Assembly: GCA_003313425.1 (NCBI GenBank)
Contig: NHZP01000001.1
Location: forward strand, 806,001 to 870,000
Source: Pseudopyrenochaeta lycopersici
Taxonomy: Eukaryota > Ascomycota > Dothideomycetes > Pleosporales > Pseudopyrenochaetaceae
Reading direction: 5' to 3'
DNA: 64,000 bases
Shown: positions 55,789 to 64,000 of the stretch, piece by piece
How the letters are laid out: each line of letters starts with the position of its first letter
Position numbering within the stretch: position 1 is the first letter of the stretch
The notes under the pieces: generated by a model
Told to the model about the DNA's origin: nothing
Seen by the model: the letters and a program-made list of their open reading frames with translations, nothing else
Databases searched by the model: none
Program-made: the position numbers and the translations under genes

Positions 55789-57253
55789 ACTCGGGCTAAG
55801 TTTCTTCAGGATCTGCCGCAATGACAGAGACCAATCTGAGTCTCGATTCATCTTGTACAGCGTCTTTTGCATCTCCCTTGCATTATTGGAGCAGCCTACG
55901 CGGTAATCGCCTTATGCTGTGATGCCATGATGACCATGTTGGTGTCGTCCTATAATCGTCGACAGGCAACAGTTCCTTTTCATGTGGCGATTTTCTTGCT
56001 TCAAAAGCATTATGACAAACCCGGTACAATGTATTTCTTAATATGGATCTTCCTCTCTCCAAGCCTCCCACCCAAGCAATGTCCCTGTACTCCTACTATA
56101 GCGCTAACATAATTAATATCGAGGGAATTGGCGACGAAAGGGCATTCCTGGTGAGAAGATACAGCCACAAGCTTTGGTTGACTTTGAACACATGAGGAAG
56201 TGGCGTCCATTCAGATGAAACGTGAAATAGAAGCAAACATCAACGCATCACGAAGATTATGATTCGCGAAAAGTAAGCCACAAAAGTAAGCTGCATGTCT
56301 CATTTCCTGTATTCGGGGAAAACCGATATATGCATCGTGCCGACGCCATTCCCGGCCCAGATCCAAGCACGTAGTCGTCAGCAGCAGCCCCAGATCCACT
56401 CTCCCAAAACAACCAAACCCATTACCCGGCTTACATCTCAGAACCGGAATCTTACCTAGCTCCCCACTTGCATCCCCATGACGCAGTCACTTCGTACCAC
56501 TTCCCTCGCTTCAGGCAAGGAACCAAATCTTCCACGATTTGTCCAATATACTGCGTCAAACTTCACCGGTCCGGCGCGATTACCCGAACCTGTACACCAT
56601 CTCGTCCAGCTGAACGGTGTGGCCCACGGTCGCTAGCACCACAGCGGTTAGAGGAGCTACCCAAATAGGACATTGCTCGCAGAGTCTTAAACGATCTTGC
56701 ATTTTGCGCCTCGGGACAAGATTTACGTGGTGCACTTGTTGTCGATGCGGCGCTGCAGCGTTCACCGATCAGGCAAATGCTGAGGTGCAGTTTTCAACAC
56801 ATTTTCTGGTTTACTACCGGAAAGAGTATGTTGCGGGCTTGGGAGCGGTGCCAGAGAGGCGTGGTAAGTAGGTCTGTAGCCTTGGATATCCGAGGTGGTA
56901 GATGCGGCGTGGTAAGAGGGGGCTGGCTGCGATGGCGGATGAGTGCGGCTGAAAGAAGGTTGAAGATGGTACGTAAGTACGAACACTGAGCTCTTGACTA
57001 TGTGCGTTTCGTCCATAGGCAAAAGGTGCGTGAGATGGTTGACAAAGCCCTTTGGGGTGGATGATGAATCTTGTACAATGTCGTGAAAGTATACTAAGTG
57101 CCCCCAAAAGACAAGATTGGTCACCCAGGAACTCCTCATGAATGCATGATTTTGTACCATAAACGGTATAGTAGTCCTTGAAACTACGCCGAAGAACGGT
57201 TGTATAACACTGTGAAGCCCGTCAAATACACTCGAACGAAGAGATGTAGCAAT
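55789..57253. other. 1.5-kb intergenic region
   Basis: 3' flanks of the DNMT5-like gene and MAD1 (convergent). Frames up to 132 codons (56762-57160 minus) have no recognisable features. Confidence 0.5.
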
Positions 57254-59413
57254 CTACATCCTCATAGTCTCCCCTTCCCTTCCCGGCCCCCTCTCCCAAA
57301 ACTCCAGGCTCAGCGCTGCCAAAAAGCATGGAATCTCCTTCCTTCCCTCCACCCAATACACGATCTGATCCCGAATCTCGCCTGCAAATTCACTATGCTC
57401 TCCCCCACTGACCTTCATGGTGCCGTTTTCGCCATCAAAGACAATGCTATTCTCACCCTCATCGTCAGCCGGCTTGAACATGGATGTCACTTTGACACGC
57501 CCGTTGGGCATAAAGTCAAGTTTCCAGCCTAGGATAGAGGCGACTGCTTCCCGGAACTCGAGCGATTTGGCGGTCCAGATTTGTTTGAGTCGGGAGATTT
57601 TCTTGGTCGAGGATGCGAGTTGGGCTTTCAGCTCATCTAACTCATCTTTGGTTGCTTCGAGAGTCGCATATGGTACTGTTGAGGGAGGTGATTGCTGGTT
57701 CTCGAGCTGAGCGAGGAGTTGTGTGTTTGCCTCGCGGAGTGTGCGGACGGTACTGAGCTTGAGAGCTTCAGCGTCCGCGGTGGGGTTTGATTTCAGCTCA
57801 AGGACTCGCGTACGAGAGGATTCTTTGAGTTTCTTGAGTTGTGCGTGCTGAGCTTTGTATTCTGATTCGACGAGCTTCATCTTCTTCTGAAGGGTGTTGA
57901 GATCTTCCTGGAGCTGCCGATTCTTCCGACGTAATTCGCCTACGCGCTCATCGTTCTCATCGGTGTCGAGAGATCGCTTTTGGCCTACTGCGACAGACAC
58001 AGGCTTCTCGGCACTGTTGAACTCCTTCTGTAGAGTTTCAATTTCTTTACGGTACTGATCAACCAGTTCTTCGAGCTCTTTCAGTCGCTCTGACTTCGCG
58101 GTATCATATGTGTCGGGCTGCATTTCGCGTTCCTCATCATCGAATGCTTTTACTTGAGCGCGCAGGAACTCTACCTCCTTCGTCGCCAAAGCTTTCTGTC
58201 GCTCTAATCGCGCACGAGCTTTTGCTTCGTTGGTGTTCGGTGCGCTAGCGGTCCCTGAGGCCTTCAACTGCTGAATCTCAGCCTGCAGTTTGGCCTTCTC
58301 TTCCTCTAGAGCTAGAACATTCGCTTCCTTGACCGTGAGCTCAGGCTTGATCTCGCCTAGTTTATTCAGTAGGTCGGTTCTCTCTATGCGCTCCTGAATG
58401 AATGCTCGTGCGAGTTCCTCGGGTGTCTCGAACTGTATCTCGCCATGTGTCTCCGCTTCAGCCTCGAGGTAAGATGTCCATGAATCTCGCTCTTCTTCGA
58501 GGGTTTGCTTCCTCAATTCAGCCTCTCCTAATTGCCTCTGTAGGTCGTCCATCATGCGCAATTTCGTCTGAAGCGACCTCTTCTCCTCTTCAACAATCTC
58601 GATAGCCTTGTGCTGTTTCCTGTACTGCCTAAGCTCTGTGTTTTGCTCTCTTGTTAAGGTTTCGAGCTTCTTGATATGCGCGACCTGGTCAGACAACTCC
58701 CTCTTGATGACAGCTAGGGTCTCAGCATCTCCAGTGATAGCTTTCAGTCGTAGGACTTCCGCCTCCAGCTCCCCAACCTCTTCCTCTTTCTGTCCCAGTT
58801 TCTTTTGCGTGGCTTGCAGCGCATTGACCTTGGACTGCAGGTCTGTCTGTATCTCTTCCACACTGTCCTTTAGCGCTTTGTGCTCCGCCTGTAGTGTGTT
58901 ATATCTGTGCTCGCTCTGCCTTTGCGAGGATGATAAATCTTCTTTAACCTCATCGTATTCCTCCTGTAGCGATTGCGCTTTCGCTTGAGAGTCTCTCAGT
59001 CGCTTCTCAAGTGCTTGTCGCTCATTGGCAGAGCGTGTCTGCGCTTCAGACATTTCCTTTGCCAGCGCCTCGTACTTCTTTGAAGCGAGCGCACTCGACG
59101 ATTCGGCTTGTTGCGCTTTTCGAAAGTCTGCATCAGCACGGTTTTGTGCGTCCCGAAGTTCTTGTGCATGTTCCAACTTCAACATCTCCTTCTCTTGTTT
59201 CGCCGTCTCGAGCTCATATCGCAGAGTATTGAGCTGCGCGCGGAGATCTTCATTGATCGGATCGGAGGGCACAACTGTGTGCGGCGCATTCTGTGAGGTA
59301 CGGAGCGTTGTTCGGAATGTCTCGCGCAATGGTTCTCTGACGGCTGGAGGAGGCGTCTCTTCATCGCCAGTAAAGAGGTTGAAGCTCGGCTGGTTGGTTT
59401 TCCGCAGTGCCAT
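57254..59413 (-). CDS. MAD1: Spindle checkpoint protein Mad1
   Basis: Intronless, 719 residues, almost all coiled coil from about residue 55 to 610, consistent with Mad1, which docks at nuclear pores and kinetochores and recruits Mad2. The C-terminal globular domain is recognisable from KISRLKQIWTAKSLEFREAV through SILGWKLDFMPNGRVKV to the end, as in fungal Mad1 (RWD-like fold). A Mad2-binding stretch would be expected just before it; KISRLK/KLKESSR-type basic segments are seen but I cannot fix the motif. The N-terminus is disordered (RTTLRTSQNAPHTV). Confidence 0.92.
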   Translation of the reverse strand: MALRKTNQPSFNLFTGDEETPPPAVREPLRETFRTTLRTSQNAPHTVVPSDPINEDLRAQLNTLRYELETAKQEKEMLKLEHAQELRDAQNRADADFRKAQQAESSSALASKKYEALAKEMSEAQTRSANERQALEKRLRDSQAKAQSLQEEYDEVKEDLSSSQRQSEHRYNTLQAEHKALKDSVEEIQTDLQSKVNALQATQKKLGQKEEEVGELEAEVLRLKAITGDAETLAVIKRELSDQVAHIKKLETLTREQNTELRQYRKQHKAIEIVEEEKRSLQTKLRMMDDLQRQLGEAELRKQTLEEERDSWTSYLEAEAETHGEIQFETPEELARAFIQERIERTDLLNKLGEIKPELTVKEANVLALEEEKAKLQAEIQQLKASGTASAPNTNEAKARARLERQKALATKEVEFLRAQVKAFDDEEREMQPDTYDTAKSERLKELEELVDQYRKEIETLQKEFNSAEKPVSVAVGQKRSLDTDENDERVGELRRKNRQLQEDLNTLQKKMKLVESEYKAQHAQLKKLKESSRTRVLELKSNPTADAEALKLSTVRTLREANTQLLAQLENQQSPPSTVPYATLEATKDELDELKAQLASSTKKISRLKQIWTAKSLEFREAVASILGWKLDFMPNGRVKVTSMFKPADDEGENSIVFDGENGTMKVSGGEHSEFAGEIRDQIVYWVEGRKEIPCFLAALSLEFWERGPGREGETMRM

Positions 59414-59827
59414 GGTGGATACTGGTTGCTGATTGTTTGTTGTTGTGTTTACCTGAATCGGGTTCTAGAGTGATCGATTGGAGTCGCTAGGGTATGAGGG
59501 TAGACTAGGCCATTGTGCGAGGATCAGAGATGAAATCCTTTCTTCAGGTTAGTAGTGCAAAGACCTGCGCAACTGTGCCGACTTTGTTGTCGTTGTTGTG
59601 AACTCAGCTTCAAAGGTTCAAAGCGCCGACCGGAGAAAGTCTTAGCGCGCGGGAGATCTGAGTTGTCGCGCAGGCACGTGTGATTTGCGTTCCCATATGT
59701 ACGTATGGTACTTGTTTGTCATTTTGTACTATATGTGCTCTATCAGAGAGGTATTTGCTCTCAGAGTGTATTATTGATATTTTTTTCCGCTCCTAAACCA
59801 AGCACATGATTAACCTCAACATCTACC
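59414..59827. other. Intergenic between tandem minus-strand genes
   Basis: MAD1 promoter and 3' flank of PPM1. The stretch 59690-59790 is A/T-rich. No motif recognised. Confidence 0.45.
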
Positions 59828-60976
59828 TTACTCAGGAACATTTATCCAAGCCTTCGAGAACACGTCGCTTTCGCCGTCTCTCCAGCCCCAAGCAACACAA
59901 TAGTGTTTGAGAAGAAGATGCAATTCCTCGAGCTCGTCCAAAAATTCAAGACTAGCAACACGCTCCTTCTCCTCTGCGTCAATCCAGTTTCGCCATATGG
60001 ACTGCGTATCCGTTGCCTTCGCCCCTTCCTTGAATCCATAGACTTGCAATCGTGCGCGTTGATCTCCGAGCTCAGGATATGCCGTGAGTGTAGGAAGATG
60101 GATATTACGCGTCTGGAGGTTGGAGATCATGGTTCTGCCGAAGGCGTCCTGAGGTAGAATGGGCTCGTAGAGGACCAGTGAGGCAGGTGTTGTGGGCTGC
60201 AGATAGTGTGTCAGAAGTGACGATGCTATTGATTGCACAACCGCCGGCTGTAGGTACACTAAGCACATCTCTGAGAGTATAAGAGTCGGTATGGTTGGGT
60301 CTAAATTGGGTATCTGAGGAAGCGGAGTCCCATCCGTAGAGATGGCTAGGGAGCGTAGGTCGAGCGCGTGTATATTGTAATTTTCTGAATGGTACGATGT
60401 CGAGGTAGATGGCATGTGCAGTAACTTGCGGTGTAACAGCGGCTGCTTTTGAATGGCCGCGATTTTCGCGCCTGTGTTCGTAGGAAAGTCAATCTCATGG
60501 TAGATGAGCCGCGCCTGGGGGTATAGATCGAGAAGGCGGAAGAAGCGCGTGTCTGTGCCAGCGCCGAGGGAGACAATCTGTTTTGCAGAGGAAGGGTATG
60601 ATAGAAGGAACTTGGTGACAAGGAGGTCAATTGCGGACGTTCGAACGTAGCTTCCTGCTCTCATTAGCAAGGTTTTCTGATAGGCTGTGACTTCTTTTCG
60701 CTGACCTCTGTTCAGTAAAGGCAGCCTCCTCGCCGATTGCTGTGTTGCGAAGAGCTTTGCATATGGATCGTGAAGATACCCAAGCTCGACGCAGCTCACT
60801 CTGCCCCCCGCAGCATCCTGATCCGTTCCCTTGACAGCATTGTCTTTGGCTTGCTCTCTTTCTTCGCTAGAGCCTCCCAGCCCACCTCTGCCACGTCCCC
60901 TACCACGTGATGCTCCTCCACGACGGTTTCCAAGGAGTGTTTTCAGGTTCGGTATTTCGTTTGAGGAGGCCATCAT
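59828..60976 (-). CDS. PPM1: PP2A leucine carboxyl methyltransferase
   Basis: Intronless, 382 residues; methylates the C-terminal Leu of the PP2A catalytic subunit. The N-terminal Gly/Arg-rich tail (RRGGASRGRGRGRGGLGG) is unusual for the enzyme and resembles RGG repeats. The core has YVRTSAIDLLVTKFL, SAM-binding SLGAGTDTRFFRL, the acidic IDFP strand and SEMCLVYLQP, all PPM1/LCMT1 hallmarks. A second Met follows immediately, so the start may be either. Divergent from RPB5 with 202 bp between starts. Confidence 0.92.
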   Translation of the reverse strand: MMASSNEIPNLKTLLGNRRGGASRGRGRGRGGLGGSSEEREQAKDNAVKGTDQDAAGGRVSCVELGYLHDPYAKLFATQQSARRLPLLNRGQRKEVTAYQKTLLMRAGSYVRTSAIDLLVTKFLLSYPSSAKQIVSLGAGTDTRFFRLLDLYPQARLIYHEIDFPTNTGAKIAAIQKQPLLHRKLLHMPSTSTSYHSENYNIHALDLRSLAISTDGTPLPQIPNLDPTIPTLILSEMCLVYLQPAVVQSIASSLLTHYLQPTTPASLVLYEPILPQDAFGRTMISNLQTRNIHLPTLTAYPELGDQRARLQVYGFKEGAKATDTQSIWRNWIDAEEKERVASLEFLDELEELHLLLKHYCVAWGWRDGESDVFSKAWINVPE

Positions 60977-61178
60977 CTCCTAGTCTTGCAGCTCGGGGAG
61001 GCTTTGGCGGGGCACAAGGCGCTAGTCCAGAGAAAATCTAGCGCGGCTCTGCACGCCAAGAACGACCTGCGAGAGTCTCTTAACATTTTCTTTGACGCGA
61101 CAGGATCTCAATCAACCCCCGTGACGACAGCTGCCCAACTCCACCTTCGTTTCCGAATACCAGCATCAGATAGCAAAT
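60977..61178. promoter_or_regulatory. Divergent promoter of PPM1 and RPB5
   Basis: Only 202 bp separate the two starts, so the genes share a compact bidirectional promoter. No specific element recognised. Confidence 0.45.
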
Positions 61179-61989
61179 ATGGAGGGCGAGAAATACCAAC
61201 CGGGGTTGATCCGCATGTGGAGGGTCTGGCGCACCGCGAAGGAGATGATGAATGATCGGGTTCGTTGCGCCTGCGCTTCGTAGGGTTGAACGAGCGCGCT
61301 GACTCTTTCAAAGGGCTACATGGTTGTCGAAGATGACATGACGCTATCACTCGAGGACTTTTCACGGAAATATGCGCGCGAGGACGGAGAGCCAGAGTGT
61401 GTACCTCATACTCCTCACTTGAAGGTCGCGGCACTAACGTCTGTGCAGCCGCTCACGCCTTAACTTTTCCTGCCAGCCCTCCGAAGAAATGCTTATCAAG
61501 TACACTCCGGCCCCGACCAAGAAAGACCCCAACCCGGTACCCGAAATCGGCACGATATGGGTCGAATTCAACAGCGACGAGAACGTCGGCCTGAAGCAAT
61601 TACGCGACTACATGGGGCATCTGCTGAATGGCTCCTTCTACTCCGGCATCATGGTCACTGTGAAGCCCATGACGGGTATGGCCATCCGACTTCTTCGCGG
61701 CGCTACCGGAATGAGCGATGGACCGAAGGGTGGTGTCGAAGTCTTCGTCGAGCAGGATCTGCTGGTGAACATTACGAAGCACGAGTTGGTGCCCAAGCAT
61801 GTACTGCTGAGTGCTGCAGAGAAGGAACAATTACTGCAGCGCTATCGATTGAAGCAGACACAGCTGCCGAGGATTCAGTCTACGGATCCGGTTGCGAAGT
61901 ACCTTGGATTGAGGAGAGGAGCTGTGGTCAAGATCATCCGAAAGTCTGAGACGGCGGGCCGATATGCAAGTTACAGATGGGTCATATGA
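61179..61989 (+). CDS. RPB5: RNA polymerase I/II/III shared subunit Rpb5
   Basis: Predicted 234-residue shared subunit (RPABC1). Exons 61179-61259, 61314-61396 and 61449-61989; introns 54 nt (GTTCGT...CAAAG) and 52 nt (GTGTGT...TGCAG). N-terminal jaw domain begins with an IRMWRVWRTAKEMM helix. The C-terminal assembly domain is nearly invariant: LVNITKHELVPKHVLLS, LPRIQSTDPVAKYLGL, GAVVKIIRKSETAGRYASYR. The frame is open well upstream of exon 3, but the spliced start gives the family's N-terminus. Confidence 0.95.
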
Positions 61990-62243
61990 ATTTGGTCTAG
62001 AAAAGGGTGAAGTGTTTCATTTGCAAGGCGTTTGGCGAACTGGCATAAAGGGAATAATATGTTCCCAGTCCTACAGATATGTATACCACCAACTACCAAT
62101 TCTGAGTGCAGCCTGAAGACTTGAACTATTTGCAGTGCCAATCAAGCATCCTAAAATACCACCAAGAGATCGTTGATATACTATAGTACCATCCCACCCA
62201 CTCCCAAGATCCCCAAGGCACCTTTATTACGGTCCCCCTTTCC

Positions 62244-62711
62244 CTATATCACCCCCAGCCGTCTCAGCTCACTCTCCACATCCCTCTCCCTTCTCACTTC
62301 CACCATTCTATCCCCACCCAGCCCACGCACCTCCCTCTTCATCCACCAAAACCGATCCATCCACCAGCACCACATAAACACTGCTATGATAACAGCATCA
62401 TAGCATACCACGCTGTATGTTGCCGGATTGACCCAGGACAACATCGTCTCTCCCTTTTTAGTGGACAAGGTATCTGAAGAGACGTCGACGACTTGAGGGG
62501 CTTCAGCGTCGTCTTCAATGTCGAGGGTGAATATCGGCAGTATGGCGGGTGTCGGTGGATTTGTAGGTAGAGGGGCGTATGTGAAGACTGGTATCCTGGA
62601 TATTGGGGTTGCAGTTGTGGTGGATTCAGCCAGCTGGAAGGCTACGCTGACCGGCAGCGCAGCTCCCAGGTTGGCGACGACGAGGAGCGCGGTGAGGAGG
62701 AAGAGCAGCAT
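62244..62711 (-). CDS. Small membrane protein with signal peptide, unidentified
   Basis: 155 codons. Signal peptide about residues 1-19 (MLLFLLTALLVVANLGAALP), a Thr/Pro-rich outer segment, one membrane helix near residues 98-118 (VVCYDAVIIAVFMWCWW), and a charged cytosolic tail (REVRGLGGDRMVEVRRERDVE). No family recognised. Coding status rests on this consistent topology; expression is untested. Confidence 0.5.
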   Translation of the reverse strand: MLLFLLTALLVVANLGAALPVSVAFQLAESTTTATPISRIPVFTYAPLPTNPPTPAILPIFTLDIEDDAEAPQVVDVSSDTLSTKKGETMLSWVNPATYSVVCYDAVIIAVFMWCWWMDRFWWMKREVRGLGGDRMVEVRRERDVESELRRLGVI

Positions 62712-63013
62712 GATGATGGTACGTAGGCTTCAGGCTGGTATTTTGAGGTCCATTCGAGGCGGATTGAAGAGAGTATTTCGCAAAGACAAGGTGCCCGTTG
62801 AAGAGAGATCGGAGAGTGGAGTGCATAGGCTGGAGGTTGTTGAGGAGTTAAAACACATCATTTGTCAGGTGTTGTGGTATTGATGGTGGAGACGACAATA
62901 GCAAGGATTGGGACATTAGGTGAAGGTCATGGACAACATCAGCCCTATATACAATACCAACACACATTTTCCGCCATCCAAACTCCAAAAGCGCCAAAGG
63001 CATTTCAATTCAC
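62712..63013. other. Intergenic
   Basis: Promoter of the small membrane protein and 3' flank of the hydroxymethyltransferase gene. Nothing specific seen. Confidence 0.45.
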
Positions 63014-64000
63014 CTATTGTGCCTTGTCCCATGGCAAAGCAAACGTAGATACCCAGTCCTCGACCTCCTTCCTCAATTGCACAATATCTGTGATTTCCTC
63101 GCCTTCACCAACATACTCCTTGAACGCTGCAACACTGCCGGGGTTCTTGCGCGAGGTCTCCTCAGCCTTCTTCTTGGCCTCCTTATTGAGCTTTTGGGTA
63201 ATGCCAACGGCACGGTTGACAATATCTGCGACGCGTTTGAAGTCTCCGGTCTGGAAACCACGAGTCGTCATGGCGGGAGTACCAATACGCAGACCACCAG
63301 GTTTCATGGCAGACTTATCGCCAGGCACAGTGTTCTTGTTCGACGCAACGCCAACAAGCTCGAGAACGCGCTCTACTCGCGCCCCGTCTACACCGCGGTC
63401 CTTCAAGTCGACAAGCACAAGGTGGTTGTCAGTGCCGCCGCTTACAATATTGTAACCCAGACCGCCATTTTCCTTGGAGTCACCTAGGCGCTGTGCAAGA
63501 GCCTTTGCATTCTCAAGAACCTGCTGTTGGTAATCCTTGAACTCTTTGCTTTGCGCTTGTTGCAGAGCAACCGCGAGCGCAGTGATGGTGTGGTTATGAG
63601 GTCCTCCCTGGTGGCCTGGGAAGACAGAAGCATTGATGGGGCCTTCCAAGTCGTATTTCTCCTCGTTACCCTTCTTGTCAACCTTTCTTGTGCCCTTTCG
63701 GTAGAAGATCATGGCGCCTCGAGGGCCGCGCAACGATTTGTGGGTTGTGGTGGTGACAATATCAGAGTAAGGGAAAGGCGATGGAATGACACCTGCTGCA
63801 ACGAGGCCTGAAATGTGAGCCATATCCGAAAGAAGATATGCACCAACATCGTCAGCCACCTTCCGCATTCGCTCGTACTCGATCAAACGGCTGTATGCTG
63901 ATGTTCCAGCAACGATGACCTTGGGCCTGTATAGGTGTGCCAATTCTTCCATCTTGTCGTAGTCAATGAGACCCGTCTTCTCGTCAAGTCTGTATGGGAG
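63014..64000 (-). CDS. Serine hydroxymethyltransferase, 3' part (cut by window edge)
   Basis: PLP enzyme that interconverts serine and glycine with tetrahydrofolate. About 328 C-terminal codons are present, running off the right edge; the N-terminus lies outside. Visible: [29 protein letters not shown], and [17 protein letters not shown] with the PLP-binding Lys, then [17 protein letters not shown] and [16 protein letters not shown]. The end ([11 protein letters not shown]) is typical of fungal SHMT. Cytosolic or mitochondrial form cannot be told without the N-terminus. No intron in the visible part. Confidence 0.95.
   Translation of the reverse strand, partial: LPYRLDEKTGLIDYDKMEELAHLYRPKVIVAGTSAYSRLIEYERMRKVADDVGAYLLSDMAHISGLVAAGVIPSPFPYSDIVTTTTHKSLRGPRGAMIFYRKGTRKVDKKGNEEKYDLEGPINASVFPGHQGGPHNHTITALAVALQQAQSKEFKDYQQQVLENAKALAQRLGDSKENGGLGYNIVSGGTDNHLVLVDLKDRGVDGARVERVLELVGVASNKNTVPGDKSAMKPGGLRIGTPAMTTRGFQTGDFKRVADIVNRAVGITQKLNKEAKKKAEETSRKNPGSVAAFKEYVGEGEEITDIVQLRKEVEDWVSTFALPWDKAQ

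Noticed and set aside
1..64000. CRISPR arrays, operons, ribosome binding sites or prokaryotic elements
   Set aside because: The window is clearly eukaryotic with spliceosomal introns; no such arrays were seen.

Overview
The window is a euchromatic piece of a filamentous ascomycete (Pezizomycotina) genome. Genes are compact, and most carry introns of about 45-70 nt with GTRNGT donors and CTAAC-type branch sites. The protein set fits this: a DNMT5-type methyltransferase, a dityrosine/isocyanide synthase with its P450, a Neurospora-type copper metallothionein, and fungal forms of SEC18, MAD1 and SPT3. I lean towards Dothideomycetes, but that is an impression. I rebuilt exon structures by hand from splice motifs and reading frame; none is backed by transcripts.

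Layout. 0.4-10.1 kb: a secreted three-module crystallin-like protein; a PPR protein divergent from mitochondrial ribosomal protein S18; a one-pass membrane protein with a Cys-rich outside and Pro/Gln-rich tail; a FrnE/DsbA-like protein. 10.5-23.6 kb (accessory): a secreted GH5 mannanase; a DHA1-type MFS transporter; then, after a 3.2-kb gene-free stretch, a CYP56/DIT2-like P450 divergent from a DIT1-family synthase with an unusual repeat tail; a secreted DJ-1/PfpI protein. 24.9-26.5 kb (copper): a CTR copper transporter convergent with a 26-residue intron-split copper metallothionein. 29-38.6 kb: DPH5 divergent from SPT3, ribosomal protein eL19 (start codon split by an intron), a large ArAE/DUF2421-type membrane protein, and an unidentified small protein. 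41-47.8 kb: a KxDL protein, SEC18 and a 2H phosphoesterase. 48.3-55.8 kb: a giant DNMT5-like DNA methyltransferase-SNF2 fusion. 57-64 kb: MAD1, PPM1, RPB5, a small membrane protein and the 3' part of serine hydroxymethyltransferase, cut by the window edge.

How they work together. The transporter, P450 and DIT1-type synthase match in kind the yeast DIT1-DIT2-DTR1 set (formyl-tyrosine/isocyanide chemistry, P450 coupling, MFS export), so 12.6-22.1 kb may be a dityrosine/isocyanide cluster. The CTR and metallothionein genes form a copper uptake/buffering pair with candidate regulatory motifs on both sides. The DNMT5-like gene may support ATP-dependent maintenance methylation. Several housekeeping pairs share short divergent promoters.
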